A DNA stretch of 64,000 nucleotides from Castor canadensis (taxonomy: Eukaryota; Chordata; Mammalia; Rodentia; Castoridae). The DNA is taken from contig NC_133397.1 in NCBI RefSeq assembly GCF_047511655.1, positions 41,988,001 through 42,052,000 of the forward strand, given 5' to 3'. A program made the translations under genes and the position numbers. Position 1 is the first letter of the stretch. Each line of letters starts with the position of its first letter. Positions 23,286-33,633 of this stretch are shown one piece after another. The notes below the pieces were generated by a model. It saw nothing but the letters and a program-made list of their open reading frames with translations, was not told the origin of the DNA and ran no database searches.

Positions 23286-24329
23286 AAAAATGCCTCCCTT
23301 GCCTTAAATAAGATAATGTGTTTTATGGTGCTGGAAATGACAGGCATAGGACAGGGGTGGGGTTATTGTTGAATCTCTCTTGTCACTAAAGGGGATGGAG
23401 AAGCTCTTCAGTGGCTGGGTTTGAGAAAGTATGGAGACAGGCCACTCCCCCTGGGAGACTGAGAAACACCTTAGTGTCACACCTCCCTTCTCAGATTAGA
23501 ATGACTAGACGAAGCCCCCACCCCAAACAGGTTGGGACCTCCTGGCAAGTTTAGGATCAGGGTCTTCTTATAAGTGCAGAGGCATGAAATGGTGGTCTCT
23601 TTCCTCATTCCTCTGCATCCTCCTGGTCTAACTACCTTAGCAAGGAGAAGACCTTACTCTTTTAGTCCCTGCTTGCTTGAGTGAGAGGTCCCTGTCCAGG
23701 AATGAGAATGTTTGGATAGCTTCCTGGAGATACCTGCTGGGGTGCCTGAGGCTGCTGTCTGGGGCTGTCTTGAAGGGGAGATGGCAGAGATAGTAGGAAG
23801 CTTTCCTGTAGTGCCAGCAAAAGAACAACTGGGCACAGATAATGCAGCCTGTCAATTCCTAGCCTGGAATGTGACAAGACCAGTTTTGTGTGCCTCAAAT
23901 TAATTTTGTGTATGTCTGGTATGGGGGTGCAGTGGCAACAGGAGGAGGGAGAGACTGGAGCAGATGTGGGAAGATGTAAAAGACAGGTTTTGTAGACTTT
24001 ACCATTTCCCCTCTCCATGACCCTTTCTTCTTCAGTACCCAGCACTTTTTGATTCCTTGTAACACCTTCCCTTGGTGGACCTGCAGTGAGGTAGGGCTGG
24101 GGTTACTCTGGGGTAACCAGAGCAGTTATTTCCTAGGGTACCAAGATGGCAATAGTGTGCTCAAGGGCATCAGCCACAGGTTTGTCTGGCACTCTAGGCA
24201 GATGGCAGCACACTGTGTCATCACAAATACCCTCTGGAAAAGCCAGATTATGGTTATCTTGTGGGACCCATTAAGCTCCTATCTTTCTGTTTCTCTTGGT
24301 GTGTCAGTATCTTCAGGGAAAGTGTCTGT
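23286..24329. other. Non-coding, nothing recognised
   Basis: Several open frames overlap at 23.64-24.05 kb on both strands, up to 127 codons; none shows family features. Confidence 0.4.
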
Positions 24330-24334
24330 CATAT

Positions 24335-24565
24335 GAAGTGCTGAATATGATATTCAGTACCTAGTATGTGCACTATACTGTGCTTGACACATTTTATAGG
24401 GATGGTTCAGGTTTCACAGTAGATATTCAGGGTATCTATTTTTATCCCAGTTTTACAGATAAAAAATAGGCTCAGAGAAGGTAAGGAATGTGCCCAGGGT
24501 CATATAGCTTGTTAAGAGTATAAAGCAATCTGGTTTCAAAGTTGCCTCCTGCTTGTTCTGATTCC
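24335..24565 (-). mobile_element. MIR SINE fragment with L2-like start
   Basis: 'agttttacagataaaaaata' and 'gctcagagaaggtaaggaat' lead to 'gtcatatagcttgttaagag', a reverse MIR core. The preceding 'gtatgtgcactatactgtgc' is L2-like. Confidence 0.65.
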
Positions 24566-27500
24566 CAGCTGGTTTCTAAAACATCTTTGTAGATGAACAA
24601 TGAACTATTATATATAAGAGATGGGATGCTATTTTGTGAGGCAAAATTTTGCAGTTTGAATCAAAACACATCATCCTTTACTGTTTTGGAAAAATTATGG
24701 TTCTGAATCAGTAGTTAGAAAATGAAATCCTACAATTCCAATGTTCATACTGCATCTCCTTGGCCTAAATGATTCCCTGTTATTTTGGTGCAGTCTTCAG
24801 CAAGCTTGTTCTCTTTTCCTCTTTCCTCTGGCCAACCAATAAGGGGGAATTTTACTTTTCCTAAATTATGGTCTCAAACCAGTTCTAAGATGGCATTCAA
24901 CCAAGAGAATAGGGTGGTGGATATGTGAGCTCTCATAGATAAAAGTGTCCAAATTTCTGGAAAGCATGTGTTTTTTAAAGTATATTCAATATGATATTTT
25001 CTTTGATTTGTTTTAATAACAATACTTAAATAAATTAAAATCTATTTACCAAAACAGAGTATCAAAATATTGAGAAGTATAGTAATTTACAGTGACGTAT
25101 AAAAGATGGGCATAAAATGTCTCACTTCTCTCAGAATAATGAAGTTTTAATGTGCAGCCATGACAAAGGAATGGTGGGATTTCTACAGTGGGACTGGTGA
25201 ATGAAAGAGATGGAGGAGGAGGATGTTTAGGAGTGAGAAGGTTCTCACCATCCACAGAACCCAATAAAGGATTTAAAAGCATACTGGGGGAGATCTAAAT
25301 CCTTCGTGCCCTTTTTGCCTCTCCAGCTGGTAACTTTGACTGCATGAACTTCTATGTTTTTCGGGACGCTGCTCTTGGGTGGGTGTGTTTGTGGTTGAGG
25401 TATGAGGGGTGTAAAGGTCAGAAGACCTTGTTTGGAGTGCAGACAGAACCCACTGGGCCCTTTTGTATAACTGTCCAGGAGGACTTGATCGGGGGTATAG
25501 TTTTGATTATAAGTGGTGTGTGGAACAAGGAGGATGTATATGGGGAAGAGGACAGCACTTTCTCTATGATTAGATTAATGCAGTGGGAAAAATTTTCTCT
25601 GTCCCTGGAACAGAATTCTGACAGACTCCATCTTTATGTTCATCCATAGGTCATAGTCTTGTGGATCTTATCAGCAGCACAGACTCAATTCAGGAATTAG
25701 AATAGCCCTGAATATGTATTAACTGGACCAACATGAAATATTGCCCTGTCCCACACTCAGGAATAGACCTGCCTTACTCTGGAAGTCTTAAGTGAGGATG
25801 GTTCACCCTAGATTTCTCCTCTTCTACCTTGTTTGCTGCTACTTTGATCCTCCTTGGATTGATATAGGAAAGGGAAGAAGATTGGACAGTTTCCATTGTC
25901 TAGGTGGCTGCATGATTTCTGGGCCTGAAAGATGAAAGAAAATTCTTTTTCTATTGGGTCCTTTTGCAGGCTCTTTGGGCTCTCCCTGTTCTGCTATTCT
26001 AGGTGCTCCTTTGGAATTTCTCCTCAGCCTTTGACATTGGGTATGTCTCCAGTCTCTTATGGCACAGCTCTCAGGGCCCACAGTGACTTCATGTCTGTTG
26101 ACCTTCCTGAGTGGCTCCATGTTGCCCATGGAGAGAGCTCCTGTATTCCTTAGGTGCATAGTCTCCTGTCTATGTAGCAGCTTCTCTTGGCTACCACCAA
26201 GCAATTGCTGCTTTCTAAACTGCTACATGCCCTAGGCAGTAGCTAAACCTCAGTCTGCAGAGCTTGTACTCTTCCTCAGACATGAACCAGGTAGAGTATC
26301 CCCCTGTTGCAGGAGTCACAGTGCAGAGTATCCTGAGGCTTGCCTTAGAGCCCTCTCTAAATGAGTTATTAGACACAGTGCATCCCTACCCCTGAAAAAG
26401 AGCAGGATAGGGAATCACAGCCTGCAGCCACTTTCTCCAAAGAAATCTCTCAATCAACTCTTAAAATTCTTCTCTGGCCCAGTTTTACTTCTCAGTCTTG
26501 TTAGGGGGTCCACCCATTATGGAATGATCCCTTATTCCCTTCATAAGTTCTTACATTGTGTGCCTCTGCCTGGGAGTCACCTCCTACTTCCTTTGGTGCC
26601 TCCATCAAAGTTAAAGCAGAAAGAGTTCTGTTCTTATATCCTGAGCTGAAACCATCTGACCTTGGCTGTCATTCTCCAAGTGGACACACAGGAGACTTGA
26701 TAGCAGTTGATGTGAGGAAGTCATACCAACCACAAAGTAGGGGGGTTTGGAGGTGGCACAGCTGAAAAGGACAAGGGGAAGTTGAGTGGGAGTGAGATGA
26801 TAAGTAGAGAAAAGAGCACTTGTTTCCCATGGTGATAGAATCCTTTGAATGGGGCTTTGACCCCATGTGAGCTAAATGTAATCTCCTAAGGATAGACTAT
26901 AATCTTCAAATCCACCTCAGCTCAAATCCTCAATCCACAGGCACTTGGCAAGGACAAGCTCCCCACCTAGAAGGAACAGGAAAAGCTTTCTGTGATGCTA
27001 ATGCTTTGCTCACAGTGTGCCCATCCTCCTCCTAATTTGGCTTTTGCTAAATTCCTTGCTGAGTTACAGCACCATATTCTGTTAAAATCAAGTATAAAGG
27101 CTAACTTTCTATATTTCTTTTCCCTTTGGCATGGAAATTTATTGCCATATGAGTTAGTTGAACTGAAAATATTAAATTATTTGGACTTTTAAAATGTTAA
27201 AAAAAAAACATAGCCTGTGTTTAGCCCCCTAAATGAATTAATGAAAACACAAAATGGTAGCAACAAAACATGAATATATACATGCACACAAAATAGTCCA
27301 CAAGTGACCCAGACAGTCTGGGAGAATCTGTCTTTGGGGTAGATTCTTGATCGACAATCATTGAATTAATAATATTCATATTCACATTGTAAATGCCATC
27401 CCATTCCATCAGAGTACAGATTGTTCTATCTTTTTTAGAATTGCCTAACAGTAGTCTGGATTAGCAAGCAAGGGTTAGTAATGAGGAATTCCACTGAACA

Positions 27501-29055
27501 ATCCTCTTTGAGAGTCAGCCACAGTTACCCTCATGTCTGATTTCCTTTTTCCCTCTACCCCAAACCCCATTTTGTTAATATTTAGAGTTGTCATTTGCTG
27601 TTCCAATAGAAAAAGCCAGAAGTGCTCACGAATTGCCTCATAAAAGAAACCCAATTTAGAAAGTCTTATTCACTAAGGATTTATTAGCTCTTCACACATT
27701 GAAAGCCTAGAGTTTTATTTTGACTCCTTGTTAGTTGTATACCCAAACCAGCTAAGTAATTCTACCCTGGAGACAGCAAGCCAGTTGGAGGCAAGAGCTT
27801 TCCAGCTGCCACAACTTCCCCTTTGGCTTAAGGTTGAGTTTGTGGGAGTGTCTTTTCAAGTGATTTTTTTTTTTCCATACACAGTGATCAAGAAAATCCT
27901 GTCTTAACCACTGGAAATAGATGTAGGGGATAGGAGTCAGACAGACATTCTACAAATTCATTGCCTAAGAAGGTTACAAAAAAACATATAGGTAGTTTAA
28001 GTTCTATATGTGGTCAAAGGGAGGGTGGAATAATAAAAAAAAAGGTCACACTTGAATTAAATACCAGTAGGAAGTAACCTTGCCAATGTAGCCTCAAGGG
28101 GCAGATGAGTGACTGTGAGCTCAGTGCAGTGCTCTGGAATGGTCTGGGCAGGCTTCATGAAGAGATAAGATTTTAACTGGGTCTGCAAGAATGGACTTTA
28201 TTCAGACAGGCAGAGAGGAAAAGGAGACACCTTGAGTGAGGACTATTGAAACCAGCTCCTCTTGCTTTGTATTTCAGCCAGGACTTGTCTACCATTGAAA
28301 GAGAGAACTCATAAAGTTTAGAGTGATGCTTGGATGTGTGTGCCTGTGCCCACACAAAGCATGTGAGAGCATAAGAAAAAAGAATGCCCAGATAGCTGTC
28401 TCTATCACTTAATTAATTACTTAAGAACTGAGTAATTAATACAGGGTCAAGGGAAAATAATTGTAAGTTATGTATGTATTTTGGATCAACCACTTTTTAA
28501 GTATCCTCTGAATATTTTGGGGGACGTCAGCAATCTGGAAAACATCCACAAATATGAAAATCAGATCCAAAGACCTCTCAGGATGAAGGAGAGCAGCTGC
28601 CACAAGCCTGTGACTCTCACTCTGCAGGAGAGTACAGCAGGGGCATCTTTTGGTCAGAATCTATTTTGAGTAACAGTTTTGTGAAAATTGAGGTTGCTGA
28701 AGTGGCAAAGCCCTGGGAGAGGAAGGAATGGGGATGGGAGGAGGAGTGGGGATGGAGGGAAGAAGTCCTGCTCTAAGCTGACAGTTGGTTCCTGAAAGGA
28801 GGAAGATTGCAGAATCAACAACTGAGAGCCATGCCATGTAGAAGCAGTCTTGCATTTCAGTTATGGCCCTGGGATATCAAGAAAAGGCTGAAAGATGTAC
28901 ATTTTGTTCTGTTCAATAAGTTAAGGAAGAATGATAGGAAGACTTCGATAAAAGTAGGTCAACAGTATTGGTACATCAAAGGGTAGGTTTTAGAAGTCCA
29001 CGTGGGGGAGAAGGGAGAAGGCCTCTCCAAAGGTTGCACTCTGGTACTCTCAGTT
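24566..29055. other. Long non-coding stretch, nothing recognised
   Basis: About 4.5 kb with no named repeat that I trust and only short chance open frames, the longest being 121 codons at 25,839-26,204 on the minus strand. It includes short A- and T-runs (27.19, 27.87, 28.03 kb). Confidence 0.4.
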
Positions 29056-29059
29056 GTCA

Positions 29060-29190
29060 CTGTGATCATTTGACCACACAGCTCTCATGAGGCATTCTTA
29101 TTCCATTTGTCCTTTGGAGAAACTGAGACTCAGAGATTAGCTAACTTGTTTGCAGTTACACAGTAGCTGGGAAAGTATCTGAACCTACTT
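29060..29190 (-). mobile_element. MIR SINE fragment
   Basis: 'gagaaactgagactcagaga' and 'gcagttacacagtagctggg' are typical reverse MIR words. Confidence 0.75.
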
Positions 29191-29394
29191 ATAGCATTAT
29201 AAATCGCATGATCATTTATGTGGAAGCTTTGTTTTTCAAGAATGTGCATGACAGAGGTTTTGTTATTCCACTTTGTGGGTCCTCTGTCAGACTTCCTAAA
29301 ATAAAACCATTTGAGGACAGGCACTAGCTTGGTTTAATGTGAGGAATCAGTGCCTTGTGCCAACTGATATTTAATAAACACTTCACAAAGCTGG

Positions 29395-29470
29395 AAGGAG
29401 GATGAGATGTGGTCATTCATATCCAGTGCCTTGCACATGATAAGAATTCAATAAATGTTATCTGTCATGA
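29395..29470 (+). repeat. L2-like 3' end
   Basis: 'cagtgccttgcacatgataa' then 'gaattcaataaatgttatct' is the usual L2 3' end, followed by short GAT repeats. Confidence 0.6.
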
Positions 29471-30105
29471 TGATAATGATGATGATTAAACAGTATCTTC
29501 CCAAAAGGATTTCCTCGGACAGACTATTGATTTCTGCAAAGGAATCAGCCTAATAGAATACAGATTGTCATCTCGGCATCATTAATTACGAAGCACTTAT
29601 AAAATGAAGATGAGGACACAGACTCTGGAGCCCAGAGCTTCACTCCATGTTTTACTGCCTCCCAGTGGTGCTGTAGGGCTCTGGTCCTATGTAAGAGAGC
29701 ACAAGATGGGTTTAGCTGAATGAATTCTCAAGAGCTAGGAACAGCGTCTGCCACCTAGCTCTCAGAGAATTCAGGTCAAATTTATGCTATCTCCCAGTCA
29801 TGGCAAGAGGTATGGTGACACAGCCAAGCACAAAATATCTTCCCATTGACAGTCCTGAAGGCATAAGTGAGTGGGTGGCTGCAAACTGGAAAACAGTCTT
29901 CTGAAGAGCTTAATTTGCTCTTTAGGAATATATTTGGTTCTGGAGAAATGCTGTCCCTGAAGGGGTTATTTTTGCTTCTTTTAGAAAATATGGTTTGTTG
30001 GAAATTCAGAAGACTTGTCTGCTCGATTTCTCTCTAAAGTCCTGTTGAAACCCAACTATTTTATGTGTGAGACTTATAGGGATGGCCTAGCTTTCACCTG
30101 AGGTT
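29471..30105. other. Unique-looking non-coding sequence
   Basis: No repeat or coding feature recognised. Confidence 0.35.
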
Positions 30106-30109
30106 GGAT

Positions 30110-30235
30110 CTGTTCTTTTTAACACTCATTAAGCATTTATTGATCATCTTCAATGTGCCATGTTTCTACCTTTGCAGACTTCGCAATTTGTTAGGTGACA
30201 TACACAAGTAGAGAGACAATTAAATCACACTGTAG
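30110..30235. repeat. L2-like ancient LINE fragment
   Basis: 'cattaagcatttattgatca' and 'aatgtgccatgtttctacct' resemble L2 words. Confidence 0.4.
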
Positions 30236-30579
30236 TGCTACTAATGCTCTCAAAGGAGAGTACAGGGCATCATGGGAGCCAGGGGGAATGGGAATTACTC
30301 TAGTTCAGGACAGTGGAAGGAGGGACATGTAAATTAAGTCCCTAAGGAGGAAGAAGGGGACGAATTAGCCTAGAGCTGTGGGGTTTGGGGTGAGGGTAGG
30401 AGTGTGGGAAGTACAGATGACAGCCTGAGAGGCTGTGTGACCTGATCTGCTTCCACAGGCCAGTGATGATACTGGGGGTGCACATTTGCATGTACATTAT
30501 GCATGTGAGTGATGGGAAAGAAAGATAGGAAGGGGTAGTTGAGAAAGACTCCATCTGGACTACAGAGAGGAGTCCAGTT

Positions 30580-30700
30580 TTATGTCTTACCAGCTAACTT
30601 TGGGCAAGTCATTTCACCTGCATGGAACTTAATTTCTTCATTTATAAAATTGAGATTATAATAATATGAATTTGGACTACTTTCCGAGGCCATTTCATAG
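30580..30700 (+). mobile_element. MIR SINE fragment
   Basis: 'accagctaactttgggcaag' then 'tcatttcacctgcatggaac' and 'ttcatttataaaattgagat' make a well-preserved forward MIR core. Confidence 0.8.
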
Positions 30701-31047
30701 CATCAAATCTGAAAGAGCTGAAGACACATAGTATTATACACATTTAAGGAATTGTCATTGTCATGCTATGATTTCAATTCAGGAAGGCTGACAGTAGCTT
30801 TCACAAATCCATAGTACTAGTAAGATTGTGAAAGCGAACGATTAGGAATCACCACCAATGTCTTTAACATTTCCCATGCCATTATTAGAGACAGAAGTAG
30901 AGCCTCTGTTTTTGGTGGTGGGCATGAGGAAGGATAAGTAGGAACATAACGTGACAGGGAAATTAGAAAAAGTATATCAAAACTTCAGCCAAATTCAGGA
31001 AACTAAGACCAGGAAGTAAAACTAAAAAATCACAAAGAGCAACAATC

Positions 31048-31051
31048 CTTC
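31048..31051. repeat. Target-site duplication of the provirus (left, CTTC)
   Basis: CTTC directly before the 5' LTR is repeated at 39,645-39,648 directly after the 3' LTR. Four bases is the gammaretroviral duplication length. Confidence 0.85.
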
Positions 31052-31369
31052 TGTTAGGGTACAAACGTTAGGGTACCTTTGAGGCTTGCAGCCCACTCAG
31101 CCTGAAACCCGCCATGGCTAACATGACCCAAGCCACCACTTACTGGAACAAAGGGAGGTGGGACGGTTTCTGGGAACAGGGATTGTTTCTGGTTAATCTT
31201 GCTAAAACGGTATGTGAGTCAATGAGTTGAGACACCTGGTGTTTACCAAATTCCTGATAAATAATCTTCAAGTAATCTGGCCCCACCACCAGGATGTGGG
31301 AGATATCAGAAATATGTAACCCCAGGGACCATAAAAATTGCTGTGTAACCGTGACTAATGTCTAAAAAA

Positions 31370-31376
31370 TATAAAA
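31370..31376 (+). promoter_or_regulatory. LTR TATA box
   Basis: TATAAAA about 84 bases before the AATAAA signal, the expected promoter position for U3. The same word stands at 39,480-39,486 in the 3' LTR. Confidence 0.85.
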
Positions 31377-31453
31377 GCAGCCTGAGTTTTGTATTCGGGG
31401 TCCGTGTTGAAACCCACTGTGTCGGGCGGACACCTGGACCCCAGCTGGCTGGA

Positions 31454-31459
31454 AATAAA
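31454..31459 (+). terminator. LTR polyadenylation signal
   Basis: AATAAA followed by a GT/T-rich stretch (gtctttttgtt) some 35 bases on. The copy in the 3' LTR at 39,564-39,569 would be the one used for a proviral transcript. Confidence 0.85.
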
Positions 31460-31535
31460 CCTCGCTTTGTGACTTACATTATCGTGAGTGTCTTTTTGTT
31501 CCTCCGAGGGGTGGTCAACTCTGGACCCCAACATC

Positions 31536-31553
31536 TGGAGGTCCCATTGAGAC
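31536..31553 (+). other. Primer binding site, glutamine-tRNA-like
   Basis: TGGAGGTCCCATTGAGAC begins two bases after the LTR. The first 11 bases fit the 3' end of tRNA-Gln; by my recollection of that tRNA there are about three mismatches in the rest. Threonine tRNA is a less likely alternative. Most gammaretroviruses use proline, so the glutamine type is a useful family marker. Confidence 0.7.
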
Positions 31554-31669
31554 CTGAGCCCCTCCCTGAGAGGAACAAATGGCCTCCGATACCGAGGTTT
31601 AATTGGGAAAAGACCGCGGAAGAAGGATTGGCCACCTCCATTTGGAGGGACTTAAGAGTCCCCGTCTGA

Positions 31670-31972
31670 ATTTGGTTGAGAATTCTCATTGAGTGGAAGG
31701 AAGGGGTTACAGCCCTGGAGGCTTCACTATTGGAAGTCGTGGGAGACATCCCCGAAGGTCAGGAGCCACGCCGGCGTCCTCAGTGGATGCCGTTTGGGTG
31801 GTCTTTGGGTAAGGATCCAGAGTCTGGTGTGAATGGAATTGTGCCTGTGAGAGTGGTCTGGTTGACCGGCCGGTACTTGTGTATGTTAGAGAGTCCTGTG
31901 CGAATTTGTTTGTCTGCTGGAATTGTCTCTTTTGTTCTTTGCTGTCTCCTCTGTCCATCTCTCCTGATCATC
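31670..31972 (+). CDS. Upstream in-frame Gag extension (glyco-Gag-like leader)
   Basis: The frame used by gag is open for 101 codons before its ATG, starting after a TGA at 31,667-31,669. There is no ATG early in it, but a CTG at 31,715-31,717 lies in the favourable context GCC-CTG-G, giving 86 extra codons. The last 20 or so residues before the gag methionine are strongly hydrophobic with two adjacent cysteines (IVSFVLCCLL), preceded by an arginine. In murine leukaemia viruses glycosylated Gag starts at an upstream CUG, adds 88 residues and uses a hydrophobic signal-anchor just before the Gag methionine, so length, start type and layout agree. The rest of gag is broken, so only the leader survives. 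Function in this copy is inferred, not shown. Confidence 0.65.
31809..31810 (+). promoter_or_regulatory. Candidate splice donor in the leader
   Basis: GGGTAAGG has a near-consensus donor (GT at these bases) between the primer binding site and gag, where gammaretroviruses place the donor for the env message. A second candidate, CAG-GTAACT, lies just inside gag at 31,988. Confidence 0.4.
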
Positions 31973-33633
31973 ATGGGACAGGCTCAGGTAACTCCTAAAA
32001 TCCTTCTTCTGAGTCATTTTTCAGAACTCTGCGCTAAGGGACACAATTATGGCGTGAAAATTAAGAAAGGTAAGTTTGACACCCTTTGCTCAGCGGAATG
32101 GCCAACCTTTAATGTAGGCTGGCCTCCTCAAGGTACCTTCTCCTTGGACATGATTAAGAAGGTCTGAGATGTCATTAATAGACCCGGTCTTCATGGCCAC
32201 CCTGATCAATATCCCTACGTCCTTATGTGGCAGACTTTAGTAGAAGACCCCCCTTCCTGGCTGCAGCCATTTATCCATGGAGCATCTACAGACTGGCCCA
32301 CAATACTGGCCGTGTCGGGGAACACCCCTACTCCCGTTAATTCCCCTAAGAAGCCTATTCTGCAGGAAGACCCAACTCTCCATCCATCCTTGATAGACTT
32401 AGATTGTGAAGTAAATCCCCCACCATATGCCGCTGCTGCGCCACTCCAGCCAGAGGCAGCTGGCTCCTCTGAGCCTCCCCACTCATCAGCCTCCCCGTCT
32501 GCACCCCCCTGCCCCGGTCTCTGGACCAGCGAGGGGACTCAGGCCCCGTAGGCAGCAAGAAGAAACCCCAGAGGAAGAGCCCTCCTCCACTTCCACTGGG
32601 CCCCCCATCCGTGTGGGCCCTGGGTGGTGCTGGTCCCAATGGGGGACACACCTATCAGTATTGGCCTTTTTAAAGTAGTGACCTGTACAACTGGGAAGCC
32701 CAGAATCCTCCTTTTTCTGAGGACCCTAGAGGCCTGACTGATCTGTTCGAGTCCATTTTGCATACTCACAGTCCCACATGGGATGACTGTCAGCAGCTCC
32801 TTCGGACCCTATTGACCACTGAGGAACGGGAGTGGATTCTCACTGAAGCCAGAAAGAATGTCCCCGGTGACAATGGGCAACCGACCACCCTGCCAAACCT
32901 GATTGATGATCATTTTCCTTTAAGCAGACCTGACTGGGACTATGGGACTGCAGAAGGTAGGGAGCATCTCCGGGTCTACCGCCAGACTCTTATGGCAGGC
33001 CTCCGGGCGGCAGCCTGCTGCCCTACCAATTTGGCTAAGGTAAAGGCAATAATGCAGGGGGAAAATGAAAGCCCGGCCGTGTTCCTTCAGCATCTTTATG
33101 ATGCATACAGACAGTATACCCCCCTAGACCCACTGGCGGAGGTGAATCAGTCAGCTGTGATAATGTCCTTCATAAATCAGGCTGCCCCTGATATTAGGAA
33201 GAAACTATATAAGCAAGAAGGGCTTGGGGAGATGACTACCCGGGATCTGGTGAAAGTAGCTGAAAGGGTTTTTAACAACCGAGAAACCCTGGAAGAACGA
33301 GAGGATAGAATCAGGAAGGAGAATCAGGAACTACAAGAATGGATTCGGAAAGAGGACAGGGAACACCAGAGTAGGGAAAACAAGAAACAGCAAAAAGAGA
33401 TGGCTAAGATATTGCTAGCAGGAGTCCAGGGTCTGGCAGGACCGAGTTCTGGACAGGCCGGCCCCACACGTCCCCGAAGAGATTGACCCAGGCTAGACCA
33501 GGGACAATGTGCCTATTGTAAGGAATACGGACACTGGAAAAAGGAATGTCCCAAATTCCAGGGTCACCCGGGACCAAATAGCAGCCCTAATAATGACGCC
33601 CGAGTCCTATTAGCTGGAATGGACAGTGACTAG
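31973..33633 (+). pseudogene. gag: gag (matrix, p12-like, capsid, nucleocapsid), broken
   Basis: Structural polyprotein precursor of the provirus. ATG at 31,973 gives MGQ, the myristoylation-type start of matrix. A PPPY late-domain motif lies at 32,417-32,428. Capsid is clearest at 32,758-33,400: it contains a major-homology-like segment ([16 protein letters not shown]) and ends in a long charged helix rich in E, R, K and Q. The nucleocapsid CCHC knuckle (C-X2-C-X4-H-X4-C) is at 33,508-33,549. Breaks: TGA at 32,165, a frameshift between 32,473 and 32,551, TAA at 32,671 and TGA at 33,484. The frame ends at TAG 33,631-33,633. The matrix and capsid parts are in different frames, so no full Gag can be made from this copy. 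Confidence 0.93.
33631..33633 (+). promoter_or_regulatory. gag TAG stop in frame with pol (read-through site)
   Basis: The TAG ends gag and the very same frame continues as pol, the layout in which gammaretroviruses make Gag-Pol by stop-codon suppression. In that family a downstream RNA pseudoknot drives the event; the following 60 bases are GC-rich but I cannot fold them here. Confidence 0.8.

Larger units (their letters stand above)
31052..31533 (+). repeat. 5' LTR of the provirus
   Basis: Begins TGTTAGGG and ends CCCAACA. Contains a TATA box at 31,370-31,376 and a polyadenylation signal at 31,454-31,459, placing U3 at roughly the first 345 bases. The first 25 bases hold a short direct repeat, GTTAGGGTAC at 31,053 and again at 31,067, also present in the 3' LTR. 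Confidence 0.95.

Noticed and set aside
23637-24045. Three overlapping minus-strand open frames
   Set aside because: They share the same DNA in different frames and have no common signature; overlapping frames of this sort are expected where stops are locally rare.
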